A stretch of 64,000 nt of DNA, taken from Pollutimonas sp963706785. Its GTDB lineage: Bacteria; Pseudomonadota; Gammaproteobacteria; Burkholderiales; Burkholderiaceae_B. This document shows positions 27,750-36,080 of this stretch, piece after piece. Each line of letters opens with the position of its first letter. Position 1 is the first letter of the stretch. Position numbers and translations under genes: made by a program. The notes under the pieces were generated by a model that saw only the letters and a list, made by a program, of their open reading frames with translations, was not told where the DNA came from and ran no database searches. The stretch is from positions 62,001 through 126,000 of the forward strand of contig CAVPNJ010000003.1 in NCBI GenBank assembly GCA_963706785.1, written 5' to 3'.

Positions 27750-27880
27750 TTAGCGTTGTTCTGGGTTGACGGGCAGGCGATAGAATTGGGCCGCTGTGCG
27801 CCAGAACAGGGCGTCTTTCTCTTCGGACGTCCACTGGCAACGACGATTCGTTGGCATCCATGACCGGATCAGGCATGGGC
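27750..27880 (-). pseudogene. C-terminal remnant of a TIM-barrel amidohydrolase (amidohydrolase-2 family)
   Basis: On the minus strand a frame ends at the stop 27750-27752 with LIRSWMPTNRRCQWTS, then EEKDALFWRTAAQFYRL and a short tail. This is the typical last helix pair of amidohydrolase_2 proteins (compare NPARLYGF-type endings). The frame runs back into the 3' end of the decarboxylase-like gene in another frame, and no start or N-terminal part exists. The bulk of an amidohydrolase gene was apparently deleted. The family call rests on about 40 residues. Confidence 0.5.
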
Positions 27881-28468
27881 TGAAGGCTCGTTCTGCTGTA
27901 TCGCTTCGGCATATTGCGGGTCGTTCAATTCGGGGGCCACGCCTTCAGGCAATCCCAATTCGAAGGTGTTGAGCGTCAGCGAGACCATGCAGTAGTAGCC
28001 GAGAATGGCAACCAGTTCAACCATGCCCCGCTCGCCCAGCGTTTCGAGTCCGCGCGCATAGCTGGCCTTTGATACACGCCCGGTTTGCAGTAGCTCGGTC
28101 GAGATCTCATGGACCAAGCGCTCCAATGCGTCGTTAAACGGCGGCGGCCGGCGTTCGGCGATGGCAGCGATGATGTCTGGATGCAGCCCTGCGTCCAGGG
28201 CCATCTTTTTGTGCGCTTTCCATTCGAAGTGGGCGGTCCAGTGGCGCGCGCAGACCAAGATGGCAAGCTCGGTCAAGCGCGCATTCAATGATGTCTTATA
28301 ACGTAGCAGGGCGCCCAGATGCTGGGCCCGTGTCGCAAGCTCAGGGTTTTGTATCCAGGCGATCATCGGGGCGGGCACTTTTCCGCGTGGACCGGCGGTT
28401 ACCTCCTCGCATGCGGCAATCTGGTCAGGCGACATGTTCGATGGGTCTGGCATTTTTATTCGTGACAT
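27869..28468 (-). CDS. carboxymuconolactone decarboxylase/AhpD-like protein
   Basis: The 199-residue all-helical protein carries the CMD-domain motif LVCARHWTAHFEWKAH (Cys73, His76, His80, His86). Only one Cys of the AhpD redox pair is present, so it resembles decarboxylase-type members rather than peroxidase partners. Such genes often accompany amidohydrolases and monooxygenases in aromatic or lactone degradation, as here. It is 57 bases downstream of the monooxygenase gene on the same strand. The substrate is unknown. Confidence 0.82.
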   Translation of the reverse strand: MSRIKMPDPSNMSPDQIAACEEVTAGPRGKVPAPMIAWIQNPELATRAQHLGALLRYKTSLNARLTELAILVCARHWTAHFEWKAHKKMALDAGLHPDIIAAIAERRPPPFNDALERLVHEISTELLQTGRVSKASYARGLETLGERGMVELVAILGYYCMVSLTLNTFELGLPEGVAPELNDPQYAEAIQQNEPSAHA

Positions 28469-28525
28469 CGTGATAGTCCTTCAAACGTTATATGGTCGGG
28501 CGGGCAAGCATGCGCGCGCCCTTGT

Positions 28526-30295
28526 TTAAGAAATCAATCCGGCTTCGCGGGCCTTTATTTGCAAAGCGACATAGTGCGAATAGATTCTTGCATGGGCGAA
28601 TCCTCCTCCAACGAACCACAAGCCCGGCTGCGGAGTGGGCCGGAACATGTTGGAAAGTTCGCCGTCTTTAGCTAGCCCCCATATCGGCCCGACTTTACCC
28701 GCTATCGCTTCTCCCAGCAGTTCGCGCAACACTTCATGCTGATTCTGATAGCCCGTGGCGGTAACAATCAGATCGGCCCTCTGGACGCTGCCGTCCTTCA
28801 TCAGGGCTCCGTCCTTTACGAAGCGTTCGATATCGTCGTACTGAATCAAGCCGATTTCGCCGTTGATGATAAGTTCTGAACACCCACAGTTCAGGTAATA
28901 ACCCCCGAAGCGCCGCCGCAATTTCATTTGGTGTCCGGTATCGTCTTCGCCCATGTCCAGTTTCATGCCGCGCGCCTTGAGCCCTTCGATAAGCTCTTTG
29001 TCGATCTGTAGCATGCGCTTCACCGCCAACTGGTAGCCGCGCACAAGCAAGGGATAGGTGCTGGAGGCGGCAATAAGATCACAATCTTCCAGTGGCAGCC
29101 CTTCGTTGTAATAAAGGGAATGGTTAATGCTTGCGGCGTCGACGCTGACCACCGTGATCGACCCGCGCTGAATTAGCTTAACGTTGGCGCCATGGGCGTG
29201 CAGATCTTGCGCGATGTCATGACCGCTAGTGCCCGCACCCAAGACGAGCACCGATTTCCCCTTCCACGCTGACCCTTCCCGGTAATCATGGGTGTGCAGG
29301 ATTTCACCTTTGAAGTCTTGCAGGCCTGGTGCCCGTGCAGGTTTCGGGGCTCCGACGATACCGTTGGCAAATACCAGATGGCGGGGCCTTAATGTGCGCT
29401 CGCTTCCATCCTCGCGGCGCACTCGGGCGATCCACTGTCCTGCATCCTCGTCGTAAGATGCCCCTTCGAATTGCGTGGCGGTCCAGACGTTGCATTCCAT
29501 GGCCCAGGCATAGGTTTCCAGCCAGTTTCCAAGCATATCTTTGGGAAGATAACTAGGCCAGCTCGGCGGGAAAGGCATGTAGGGAAGGTGATTGAGCGGA
29601 ACTCGGTTGTGTAGCGCCAGTGAATGATAGCGAGTGCGCCAGACATCGCCCACGCGTGGCAGCTTTTCGACCACCAGTGTATCGATGCCCTGTAGCCGCA
29701 AGCGGGCGGCCAGGCTCAAGCCGGCTTGCCCCGCGCCTATGATAAGCACTGACGGTTCGCGGTCATCGAACGCCTCTTCGCGTGCACGCCTGTCCGCCCA
29801 GTTCATACCGCCGAAAGCTCTGGAATAGGCTTCTCCGCTTGGGCGCCGCTCGTTGATGGGCTCTTCGTAGCCTTTCAGTTCGTCCAGCGATGTCATTAGA
29901 ACCCAGGCGCGATCCGGCCCGTCGACGGGCAGGCGCAGCACGCCGTGCCCCCGTCCTACCCGGGTCTCGAACTTGAAGATCGCCTCGATGCACTCGACGC
30001 CGGCGCGCTTGACACGGCGGGGAGGCGTTCGGGCGCTGTCAAACGCAAACGCACGGGCTCGTGTGTTCGACTGCGCTTTTACCAATCCGTCTACAATGGC
30101 TGCAGCGCCGACATGGGGCGTGATATTCCACGTAAACGCGAGCAAGTCTCGCCAATGGCTATCTTCGGTGAATAGTTCGTTCAGATCGTCGCGATCGCCA
30201 ATATGCAGACGCGACTCAAAGCGCGACAGCCAATTAGTGACTAAATCGACGTCGTCGGTAACAAGGGTGCGATTGAGGGTCATGACATCTTGCAT
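28526..30295 (-). CDS. flavin monooxygenase with N-terminal SnoaL-like domain
   Basis: The 589 residues have two parts. Residues about 15-150 look like a SnoaL/NTF2-like domain (WLSRFESRL, ELFTEDSHWRDLLAFTW, FKFETRVGRGHGVLRLP). From about 180 an FMO-type flavoprotein follows, with an FAD Rossmann motif IIGAGQAG (185-192), an NADPH motif VLGAGTSGHD (351-360) and TATGYQNQH near the end. It would insert one oxygen atom into a ketone, amine or thioether, in the cytoplasm. Shine-Dalgarno AGGAG precedes ATG 30295. The gene diverges from the Bug receptor at 30624. Confidence 0.88.
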   Translation of the reverse strand: MQDVMTLNRTLVTDDVDLVTNWLSRFESRLHIGDRDDLNELFTEDSHWRDLLAFTWNITPHVGAAAIVDGLVKAQSNTRARAFAFDSARTPPRRVKRAGVECIEAIFKFETRVGRGHGVLRLPVDGPDRAWVLMTSLDELKGYEEPINERRPSGEAYSRAFGGMNWADRRAREEAFDDREPSVLIIGAGQAGLSLAARLRLQGIDTLVVEKLPRVGDVWRTRYHSLALHNRVPLNHLPYMPFPPSWPSYLPKDMLGNWLETYAWAMECNVWTATQFEGASYDEDAGQWIARVRREDGSERTLRPRHLVFANGIVGAPKPARAPGLQDFKGEILHTHDYREGSAWKGKSVLVLGAGTSGHDIAQDLHAHGANVKLIQRGSITVVSVDAASINHSLYYNEGLPLEDCDLIAASSTYPLLVRGYQLAVKRMLQIDKELIEGLKARGMKLDMGEDDTGHQMKLRRRFGGYYLNCGCSELIINGEIGLIQYDDIERFVKDGALMKDGSVQRADLIVTATGYQNQHEVLRELLGEAIAGKVGPIWGLAKDGELSNMFRPTPQPGLWFVGGGFAHARIYSHYVALQIKAREAGLIS

Positions 30296-30623
30296 TTTTG
30301 CTCCTGTGTACGCACGATGCGTGACAGTGCGAAGAATTGCGCGTGACGGTCATGCGAACCCGTATTGGCCGCCTTCACCGTCTAACTTTACAACTCACAT
30401 TCTAGATATCGTGGCTTGCCTGGCATAGCGGTCTAGCCGGCAAGCAACCTTGCTCGGCGTGCAAAGATCAGGCGGATGGAAATCTGGCCGGCCTTTCCGG
30501 ATCTTGCAAAACACCTTCTCGTAGGCGCGCTATATTTCCGGCGTACCGGGCCATAGAATTAGCTCTTCGTCCAACCGCGGACTCGCGGCTTCGATGACAA
30601 AGCCAGGCAAAGGAGACACCATA
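30296..30623. other. 328-base divergent intergenic region
   Basis: No gene is seen. It contains the inverted repeat GCTTGCC (30414-30420) / GGCAAGC (30439-30445) with an 18-base spacer, midway between the monooxygenase and Bug receptor starts. It could be a regulator-binding dyad or a hairpin. No adjacent regulator is encoded. Confidence 0.4.
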
Positions 30624-31601
30624 ATGACAATCAGTAGAAGATCACTATTGAAGGCGGCCGGCGCTCTTCCGCTTATCGGGTTGGCAAAGACCTCGTATGG
30701 CGCCGCTCAGTATCCATCCCGCCCAATTCGTATCGTGGTCCCGGCGTCGGCAGCGACTTCCATCGATGTAACAGCCCGGTTCTTTACCGAGCCGCTATCG
30801 AAGCGCCTTAATACACCGGTCGTCGTTGAAAACAAGCCGGGTACCGGGGGATTGATCGCCTACACGAGCACGGCGAGGACAGAGCCTGACGGCTACACCC
30901 TGATGCTGGCCGGTATTCCCATGTACCTATTGCCCTTGCTGTCACAAGGAACTGCTACCTTCAATGCGCAAGCGGATTTCACGCCCGTGACGCGCGTTGC
31001 ACGCGTTTCACTTGGCGTAGTGGTGAGCCCCGAGTCCCCGTATCAGACGCTGGATGACTTGATACAGGCCATGAAGAAGAGCCCCAATCAGCTGACATAC
31101 TCGTCTCAAGGCGTAGGTAGCACCGCGCATCTTTGCTCCGTGCTGTTTACGCACATGAGCAACACCAAGGCACAGCACATTCCATACAAATCGACCACAA
31201 CCGCGACGACAGACGTTGCGGCAGGCCGCATTTCCTTTACGGCCCAGACGGCCCCGGCCGTGCTCGGTCTGCTTGAAAGCGGCAAGCTGCGCCTACTTGC
31301 CGTTACCGGCGACAAACGCTGGGAACGGTTCCCCGATGTGCCCACGGTGGCAGAAGCCGGCGTCCCGGGCTTCGAGTTATCGTCATGGCTGGACTTCGTT
31401 GCGCCTAAAGGAACCCCCGAACCGATACTGCAATTATTGACCCGTGAGTTCAGCGCGATTGCACTGACACCGGAATATAAAGATTTCTGCAGTAAGCAGA
31501 TTATTTTCCCTGACGTCGTGGGGTACCAGGAACTTGCGCGACAGATGCCGGCGGAGGCAGAGAAGTGGAAGAAGATTGTCGGATTGGCGCAGTCGGCGTA
31601 G
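30624..31601 (+). CDS. Bug/TctC-type solute receptor with twin-arginine-type signal
   Basis: The 325-residue receptor begins TISRRSLLKAAGALPLIGLA, a Tat-style RRSLLK motif instead of the plain Sec signal of most Bug proteins. Then come RIVVPASAATSIDVTARFF, VENKPGTGGLIAYTSTA and AQHIPYKSTTTATTDVAAG. The usual PPGG/PGG segment of the first loop is replaced by ASAAT. AGGAGACACCATA precedes ATG 30624. No permease adjoins. The divergent monooxygenase may act on its ligand. Confidence 0.88.
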   Translation: MTISRRSLLKAAGALPLIGLAKTSYGAAQYPSRPIRIVVPASAATSIDVTARFFTEPLSKRLNTPVVVENKPGTGGLIAYTSTARTEPDGYTLMLAGIPMYLLPLLSQGTATFNAQADFTPVTRVARVSLGVVVSPESPYQTLDDLIQAMKKSPNQLTYSSQGVGSTAHLCSVLFTHMSNTKAQHIPYKSTTTATTDVAAGRISFTAQTAPAVLGLLESGKLRLLAVTGDKRWERFPDVPTVAEAGVPGFELSSWLDFVAPKGTPEPILQLLTREFSAIALTPEYKDFCSKQIIFPDVVGYQELARQMPAEAEKWKKIVGLAQSA

Positions 31602-31629
31602 TCAATTAAAAGCCTTGCGTGGATAGACA

Positions 31630-31652
31630 GTAGTACAGGAACGCTGTACTAC
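31630..31652. repeat. 9-bp perfect inverted repeat between convergent genes
   Basis: GTAGTACAG (31630-31638), a five-base loop, then CTGTACTAC (31644-31652), lying 28 bases after the Bug receptor stop and 34 bases beyond the dioxygenase stop. There is no T-tract, so a bidirectional transcript-end hairpin is only a suggestion. Confidence 0.4.
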
Positions 31653-31686
31653 GCGCACGCGCAATTTGCTTCCACTTCAGGGCCGA

Positions 31687-32253
31687 TTAGGCCTTCAGCA
31701 CAGGCTGCGAATATCCCGAAATGAACGATTTGACCTCTCCGGTTTCGGGGTTGAACACGTGCCTTCTGACTGTAGCGATATCGGCCCCATACAGGTGAAT
31801 GCTGATGGACACGCGATCATCGTATCGATTGGCCACCCGATGTATATCGCCAATAGTGGGAGACACGCAATCTACCATACCGGTGCGTAGCTCGGTCCGG
31901 TCGCTAAGGCGCAGGCGGCCATTGGCGAGTCGTTCATAGTTTTCGGCTGTCTCGCTTCCTCGCAGCATACCGATTACTCCCCACACGGTGTGGTCGTGCA
32001 CCGGCGTGCTTTGCCCTGGACCCCACACGAAGCTGACCAGGGAAAACCGACCCTGCGGGCAAACATATAGCGGGTATTGTTGGTAATGCACGGGGTGGGG
32101 CTGTGCGTAGGCTTCATCCAGCCAATCATCCTGGCTGATCAGATTCTGTATCAAAGACTTGGCGTGGTTCAGAATATGCGCTTCTGACAGGCCGTCGTTG
32201 GCCAGTATCGCATCCATTTCAGCCACGAGGGCGTTGATTTTTGGGTTGTCCAT
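31687..32253 (-). CDS. thiol dioxygenase, 3-mercaptopropionate-dioxygenase type
   Basis: The 188-residue cupin is of the cysteine dioxygenase superfamily. The iron ligands are His86 and His88 (PVHDHTVWGVIG) and His138 (GDIHRV). The catalytic triad is Ser151-His153-Tyr155 (SIHLYG), and Arg164 follows nine residues after the tyrosine. I recall His90/92/142, Ser155-His157-Tyr159 and Arg168 for Azotobacter 3-mercaptopropionate dioxygenase, so each matches with a constant offset of four. Position 93 is Val, so the Cys-Tyr crosslink of mammalian CDO cannot form. It should convert a mercapto acid to a sulfinic acid with O2. It is the last gene of the IclR/CoA operon, with GGAGG before the ATG. Confidence 0.85.
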   Translation of the reverse strand: MDNPKINALVAEMDAILANDGLSEAHILNHAKSLIQNLISQDDWLDEAYAQPHPVHYQQYPLYVCPQGRFSLVSFVWGPGQSTPVHDHTVWGVIGMLRGSETAENYERLANGRLRLSDRTELRTGMVDCVSPTIGDIHRVANRYDDRVSISIHLYGADIATVRRHVFNPETGEVKSFISGYSQPVLKA

Positions 32254-32270
32254 GAAGCCTCCGAAATTGT

Positions 32271-33761
32271 CTACGCGGCTTGTTTAAGCGATTGTGCGAG
32301 GGTTTTACGGTCGATCTTACCGATGGAATTCTCGGGTAGCGCATCCACGAAAATCACGTCATCCAAGTGGTAGGTTCGTGATAGCTGTTTGCTTACGATC
32401 GCCTGGATAGCTGCCTTGTCCTGGCGACTGGGGTCGGCCGAGACGACGAACGCAACGGGTACTTCACCCAGGTCGTGATGAGGTCGGCCCACAACGCAGC
32501 AGCTATGTACGTCAGCACTGGTGCTGATAACTTGTTCGATAAGTGCTGGCGATATGTTCTCACCGCCGCGGATGATGACGTCCTTTAGACGCCCCGTGAT
32601 GTAGAAGTAGCCGTCTTCATCTTGACGGCCTAAATCGCCGCTGCACAGGACCGATGGGAGCGGTTCGAGCTGGCCATCGCCCAGCGTGCCAAGGTAACCC
32701 AGCATCAGGCTGTCGCCTTCGATGCAAATCTCGCCATCTATTCCTGGCTGCGTAATGGTGCTGCCATCGCTGCTGCGCAGATACACCTTTTGAAAGGGAA
32801 GCGCCTTGCCAATTGAACCCAGCTTGCGTGCTTCGGGCGGGTTGAGCGTGGATGTGCAGGTAGCTTCGGATAAGCCATACGAAACGATCAACGGCCGACC
32901 GAGTGCGGCTTCGATCTTTGCGTGCAATTCGCGAGTGATGGGCGCAGACCCGCAGCGCGCAAAACGCAGGGCGGCCAGACTGGCGGGGGTAAAGTCCAGT
33001 TGGATCATTCGTGAAAACATTGTCGGCACGCCTGTAATGATGCTGGGGCGGTGCTGCTCTAACAGCGCGGGCATGTCTTCAGCTTTAAACCGCCCGCCCA
33101 GCACGACCTGCGCGCCCGCAAGCAACGGGCTGAAAATCTGGTTGTTCAGACCATTGGTGTGATACAGCGGCATTACGTGCAGCAGCTTATCTTGCGAGGT
33201 CAGGCCCGTGGTAGAGATGACCCCGCGGGCGTTGTTGAGTAAGCCCTTGTGGCTGAGCAATACGCCCTTGGGGCGTCCGGTGCTGCCCGATGTGAAAAGC
33301 AGCAGCCCGGGGTCTTCAGGTTGGATATCGTCGCACCACCAAGCCGGCGCGTCGGCCAGCTTGTTTATGAGCAGCAGCTTCAAGCCTGCTTGAGCCTGGT
33401 CGAAATGCACTGCATTCGGAGGATCCGCCAGCACTGTATCAATGCCAACGGATTGCAACCTATCCAGGATTTCCTGCCTGGTGAGCCGAGGTTCAAGTGG
33501 GCACGGACAAGCACCCGCGGCCATGATTCCTAGTAGCGCGACCAGGCTGTCAAGCGACCGTTCCATTGACAAAGCGACCAGCTGTCTTTGCTTGATCCCT
33601 TCCATTCGCAGTTGGCCCGCCACAAGGCTGACGCGTTCGTACAGTGCGCCGTAAGATACGACCTCTTGACCGGATGCATGGTGCAACGCTGGTCGCGCGA
33701 TCCAGTCTGGCGAGCGCCATAGCGGCGGGTAAGCGGCGAGTAAATCGGAGGGATGTGGCAT
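32271..33761 (-). CDS. AMP-dependent acyl-CoA ligase
   Basis: This is a 496-residue ANL-superfamily ligase with P-loop LLFTSGSTGRPKGVLLSHKG (about 153-172), YGLSEATCTS, the GDLGRQDEDGYFYITGRLKD hinge and a final catalytic lysine in NSIGKIDRK. It adenylates a carboxylic acid and forms its CoA thioester. Similar proteins act on short or aromatic acids, such as malonate, 4-coumarate or long-chain acids. It is 11 bases after the CoA-transferase B gene and 17 before the dioxygenase, so it may activate the product of the dioxygenase or the pathway substrate. Confidence 0.9.
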   Translation of the reverse strand: MPHPSDLLAAYPPLWRSPDWIARPALHHASGQEVVSYGALYERVSLVAGQLRMEGIKQRQLVALSMERSLDSLVALLGIMAAGACPCPLEPRLTRQEILDRLQSVGIDTVLADPPNAVHFDQAQAGLKLLLINKLADAPAWWCDDIQPEDPGLLLFTSGSTGRPKGVLLSHKGLLNNARGVISTTGLTSQDKLLHVMPLYHTNGLNNQIFSPLLAGAQVVLGGRFKAEDMPALLEQHRPSIITGVPTMFSRMIQLDFTPASLAALRFARCGSAPITRELHAKIEAALGRPLIVSYGLSEATCTSTLNPPEARKLGSIGKALPFQKVYLRSSDGSTITQPGIDGEICIEGDSLMLGYLGTLGDGQLEPLPSVLCSGDLGRQDEDGYFYITGRLKDVIIRGGENISPALIEQVISTSADVHSCCVVGRPHHDLGEVPVAFVVSADPSRQDKAAIQAIVSKQLSRTYHLDDVIFVDALPENSIGKIDRKTLAQSLKQAA

Positions 33762-33772
33762 GACTCTAGTTC

Positions 33773-34507
33773 CTATCGCAGGGTGACAGCGGCGTCGTGT
33801 TCGAAGACTTGGTCCGGGTCGAGCGCTGCCAGCGCGGCGATTTCGCGCTCGGTGGGCAGCTCGGTCGGTTTAGCGCCTGTGTGATCGAACGCAAAACCTG
33901 TACGTGCCTTTACTTCTTCAAGGCTGGATTCAGGATGCCACGATCGCAGCGCAAGTCGGTCATCCTTCTTGATAAACACCGCGATGGGCGTAACAACGCC
34001 ATGAAACCCGCCCCACGAAGTACGAAAATGCAGTTGTTCGACAAAGGTTCGCGGGGAGTGCTCGGTGCGCCAAGTGCATGAGCGCCGTGCTGTGGGCAGC
34101 ATTACCGCGCCGCCTCCACCACCGGGTAATCGCACCTTTGGCTGGTGCCAGTCGCCAATGACCGAGTTATTGGCATTGCCCTCGCCATCGATCTGTGCAG
34201 CACCAAGGAAGGTCAGATCCATCCGACCCCGACAACACAAGTCGTAGAAATCTTCGTTGTCGAAAATGGATGCCGTATGTTCCGCTAGCGCCGGATCAGA
34301 GCTTGAGATCGGTATCTTTGAAGGCCTCGGGTCTACTCCCCCAGCTACGTTGATATAGATGAAGTCCCAGTCGTAAGCCTTCTTGGCCATTAAGCAAGCG
34401 AGCATTGGCAACGTTGAGTTGACGCCGCTGAATGTGATTTCGTTTGGCCGAATGAAGCGGGCCAAGTTCGTGACAATATAGGAAAATGGACTCCAGTTCG
34501 CGCTCAT
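33773..34507 (-). CDS. CoA-transferase family beta subunit (GctB/IpdB-like)
   Basis: The 244 residues are of the family I CoA-transferase beta type (ITFSGVNSTLPMLACLMAK; MDLTFLGAAQIDGEGNANNS; VRLPGGGGGAVM). The glycine-rich PGGGGGA loop is characteristic. The sequence resembles the IpdB/GctB branch, which includes ring-opening hydrolases as well as true transferases. The ATG overlaps the stop of the alpha gene (ATGA), so the two subunits are made together. Confidence 0.87.
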   Translation of the reverse strand: MSANWSPFSYIVTNLARFIRPNEITFSGVNSTLPMLACLMAKKAYDWDFIYINVAGGVDPRPSKIPISSSDPALAEHTASIFDNEDFYDLCCRGRMDLTFLGAAQIDGEGNANNSVIGDWHQPKVRLPGGGGGAVMLPTARRSCTWRTEHSPRTFVEQLHFRTSWGGFHGVVTPIAVFIKKDDRLALRSWHPESSLEEVKARTGFAFDHTGAKPTELPTEREIAALAALDPDQVFEHDAAVTLR

Positions 34508-35340
34508 TCGACATGTTCCTTCAAGGTTTCGGGGGCGGCGTTCAAATGCGCCTGCAGCGCATCTGGACCTGATTCGAGGTATCTTTCAACGGCGGGATAA
34601 TCTATCTGGTATTCGGGTGAGCACGAGCCTGGCCATGCGCCATTTGGCACCACGGCATAGGCCTGCACCATGAAGTAAGGAATCAACGTTACTTCGGGTT
34701 GTTTCTCGAATACTTCGGTGTCGACTATGCGCTCAGCCACTATCAGCACGCTCTTCGCGGCGCGGCTCATGATGCGGTCCCAGTGCGACGTGCCCAGCAC
34801 GCGTACATTGCCTTGACTGTCTACTTCATTGGCATGTATGACGGCAAAATCAGGCCGGATCGCAGGTATTACCCAGACCGGATCGCCTTTTTGGTAGGGG
34901 TCGTCCAGCTGCTTCCATCCGTTCAGGTCGGTGAGATGGCTGCCGTGAATACCAGCGCAAGGCTGGAACGGCACGCCAAATGCCGCCGCACGAAGGCCCG
35001 CAGTCAGCGTGGCACAGGCATGCTCTTCAAGTTTCAGGGCGCCGGTTTCGACAGCTTTGCGGTAGTGGGGCGCCAGTCCGAAGTTTCCTTCCATGGCAAC
35101 GATGCCGGTTCGTGCGCGGCTTGCGACTCCTGCCCGGCACAAAAGGTCAATATCGTAGCCGGGTGATTGTTTGATGATCTCTAAGTCGCGCTTCCGCTGG
35201 CGCACGAGTTCTCGTACAAGGGCGAAGGGGCCACGATGCAGGAAGCTGCCGCCTAACGCCACGGAGGCGCCGTTCGGGATCAATGCTGCGAGCTCTTCGA
35301 TCGATATATGCTTGTCTTGCTGGTTAAATCCGGATGGCAT
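34504..35340 (-). CDS. CoA-transferase family alpha subunit (GctA/IpdA-like)
   Basis: The 278-residue alpha partner has IPNGASVALGGSFLHRGPFALVRELVRQ, IIKQSPGYDIDLLCRAGV and a conserved glutamate pair at LEEHACATLT (Glu105/106). As I recall, Glu105 is the active-site residue of mycobacterial IpdA, so a role as a CoA-thioester hydrolase/ring-opening enzyme is possible besides CoA transfer. AGGAG six bases before ATG 35340 decides the start; an ATG at 35364 would overlap the upstream gene. Confidence 0.85.
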   Translation of the reverse strand: MPSGFNQQDKHISIEELAALIPNGASVALGGSFLHRGPFALVRELVRQRKRDLEIIKQSPGYDIDLLCRAGVASRARTGIVAMEGNFGLAPHYRKAVETGALKLEEHACATLTAGLRAAAFGVPFQPCAGIHGSHLTDLNGWKQLDDPYQKGDPVWVIPAIRPDFAVIHANEVDSQGNVRVLGTSHWDRIMSRAAKSVLIVAERIVDTEVFEKQPEVTLIPYFMVQAYAVVPNGAWPGSCSPEYQIDYPAVERYLESGPDALQAHLNAAPETLKEHVE

Positions 35341-35360
35341 GGTTTTCTCCTGGTATGGGG

Positions 35361-36080
35361 TCAACTCCCCAGATATTCCTTGATGCGTGCTTTGAACTGC
35401 GGCCTGGATGCAGAGCGTACGAGTGCTGCCATGTCGGCGTCGGCGTCGCTAGTATCGAGTGCCTGGTAAAGACTGGCGCGGGTGGCGCGATCAAGCGCGA
35501 TCGCCATCTGCCCGGCCTGGTCAAGCAGGCCTTCCCAATTGGTATCAGCCGCGATTTGCTGCACGAAACCAATGCGTACCGCTTCGTCGGCGTCGAAGGT
35601 GCGCGCCGTCCCGAGAATGGATAGCGCGTTGTCGGCGCCCACAATGTTGCGAAAACGTCTGGTGCCCAGTATCAGGCCGAACTTCAGGCCCGGCATCCGA
35701 AAACTTGTGTCCGGCGCACAGTGCCGCTGCTTGCATGCGGCGAACAAATCTACACCTGCACCGAAATTGCGCCCGTGAGCCAAGGCAACCGTAAGCGCCG
35801 GTGATGTCGCAACGAGTTGCAATAGATGTTCGATGCGAATCATGCGTAGTACAAGGTCCCCCTCGCTCTGGTCTTCGTAGCCGGTAAAGTCGAATCCGGC
35901 GCTCAGATTTTTACCTTCTCCGCGAAAGACGAGTAGTGGCACATGTTGCGCGTGTGCGTCCTCGATGCCTTCGATCAATGCCTCGACCAGATCAGCAGAC
36001 AGAGCATTGCGTTTTTCGGGTCGGTTCAGAATGAATGACCAGCAGTCTGGCTGGCGCTCGATCTTCAATTGCTCACTCAT
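35361..36080 (-). CDS. enoyl-CoA hydratase/isomerase family protein
   Basis: The 239-residue crotonase-fold protein has FRGEGKNLSAGFDFTGYE (first oxyanion-hole segment), ALAHGRNFGAGVDLFAACKQR (second), and FRMPGLKFGLILG. The crotonase catalytic glutamate pair is not obvious, so hydratase chemistry is not assured; isomerase, hydrolase or retro-Claisen activity is possible. The start overlaps the end of the CaiB/BaiF gene by eight bases. Confidence 0.85.
   Translation of the reverse strand: MSEQLKIERQPDCWSFILNRPEKRNALSADLVEALIEGIEDAHAQHVPLLVFRGEGKNLSAGFDFTGYEDQSEGDLVLRMIRIEHLLQLVATSPALTVALAHGRNFGAGVDLFAACKQRHCAPDTSFRMPGLKFGLILGTRRFRNIVGADNALSILGTARTFDADEAVRIGFVQQIAADTNWEGLLDQAGQMAIALDRATRASLYQALDTSDADADMAALVRSASRPQFKARIKEYLGS

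Noticed and set aside
31630..31652. Inverted repeat as a mobile-element end or attachment site
   Set aside because: No transposase, integrase or target duplication nearby; a hairpin between convergent genes is simpler.
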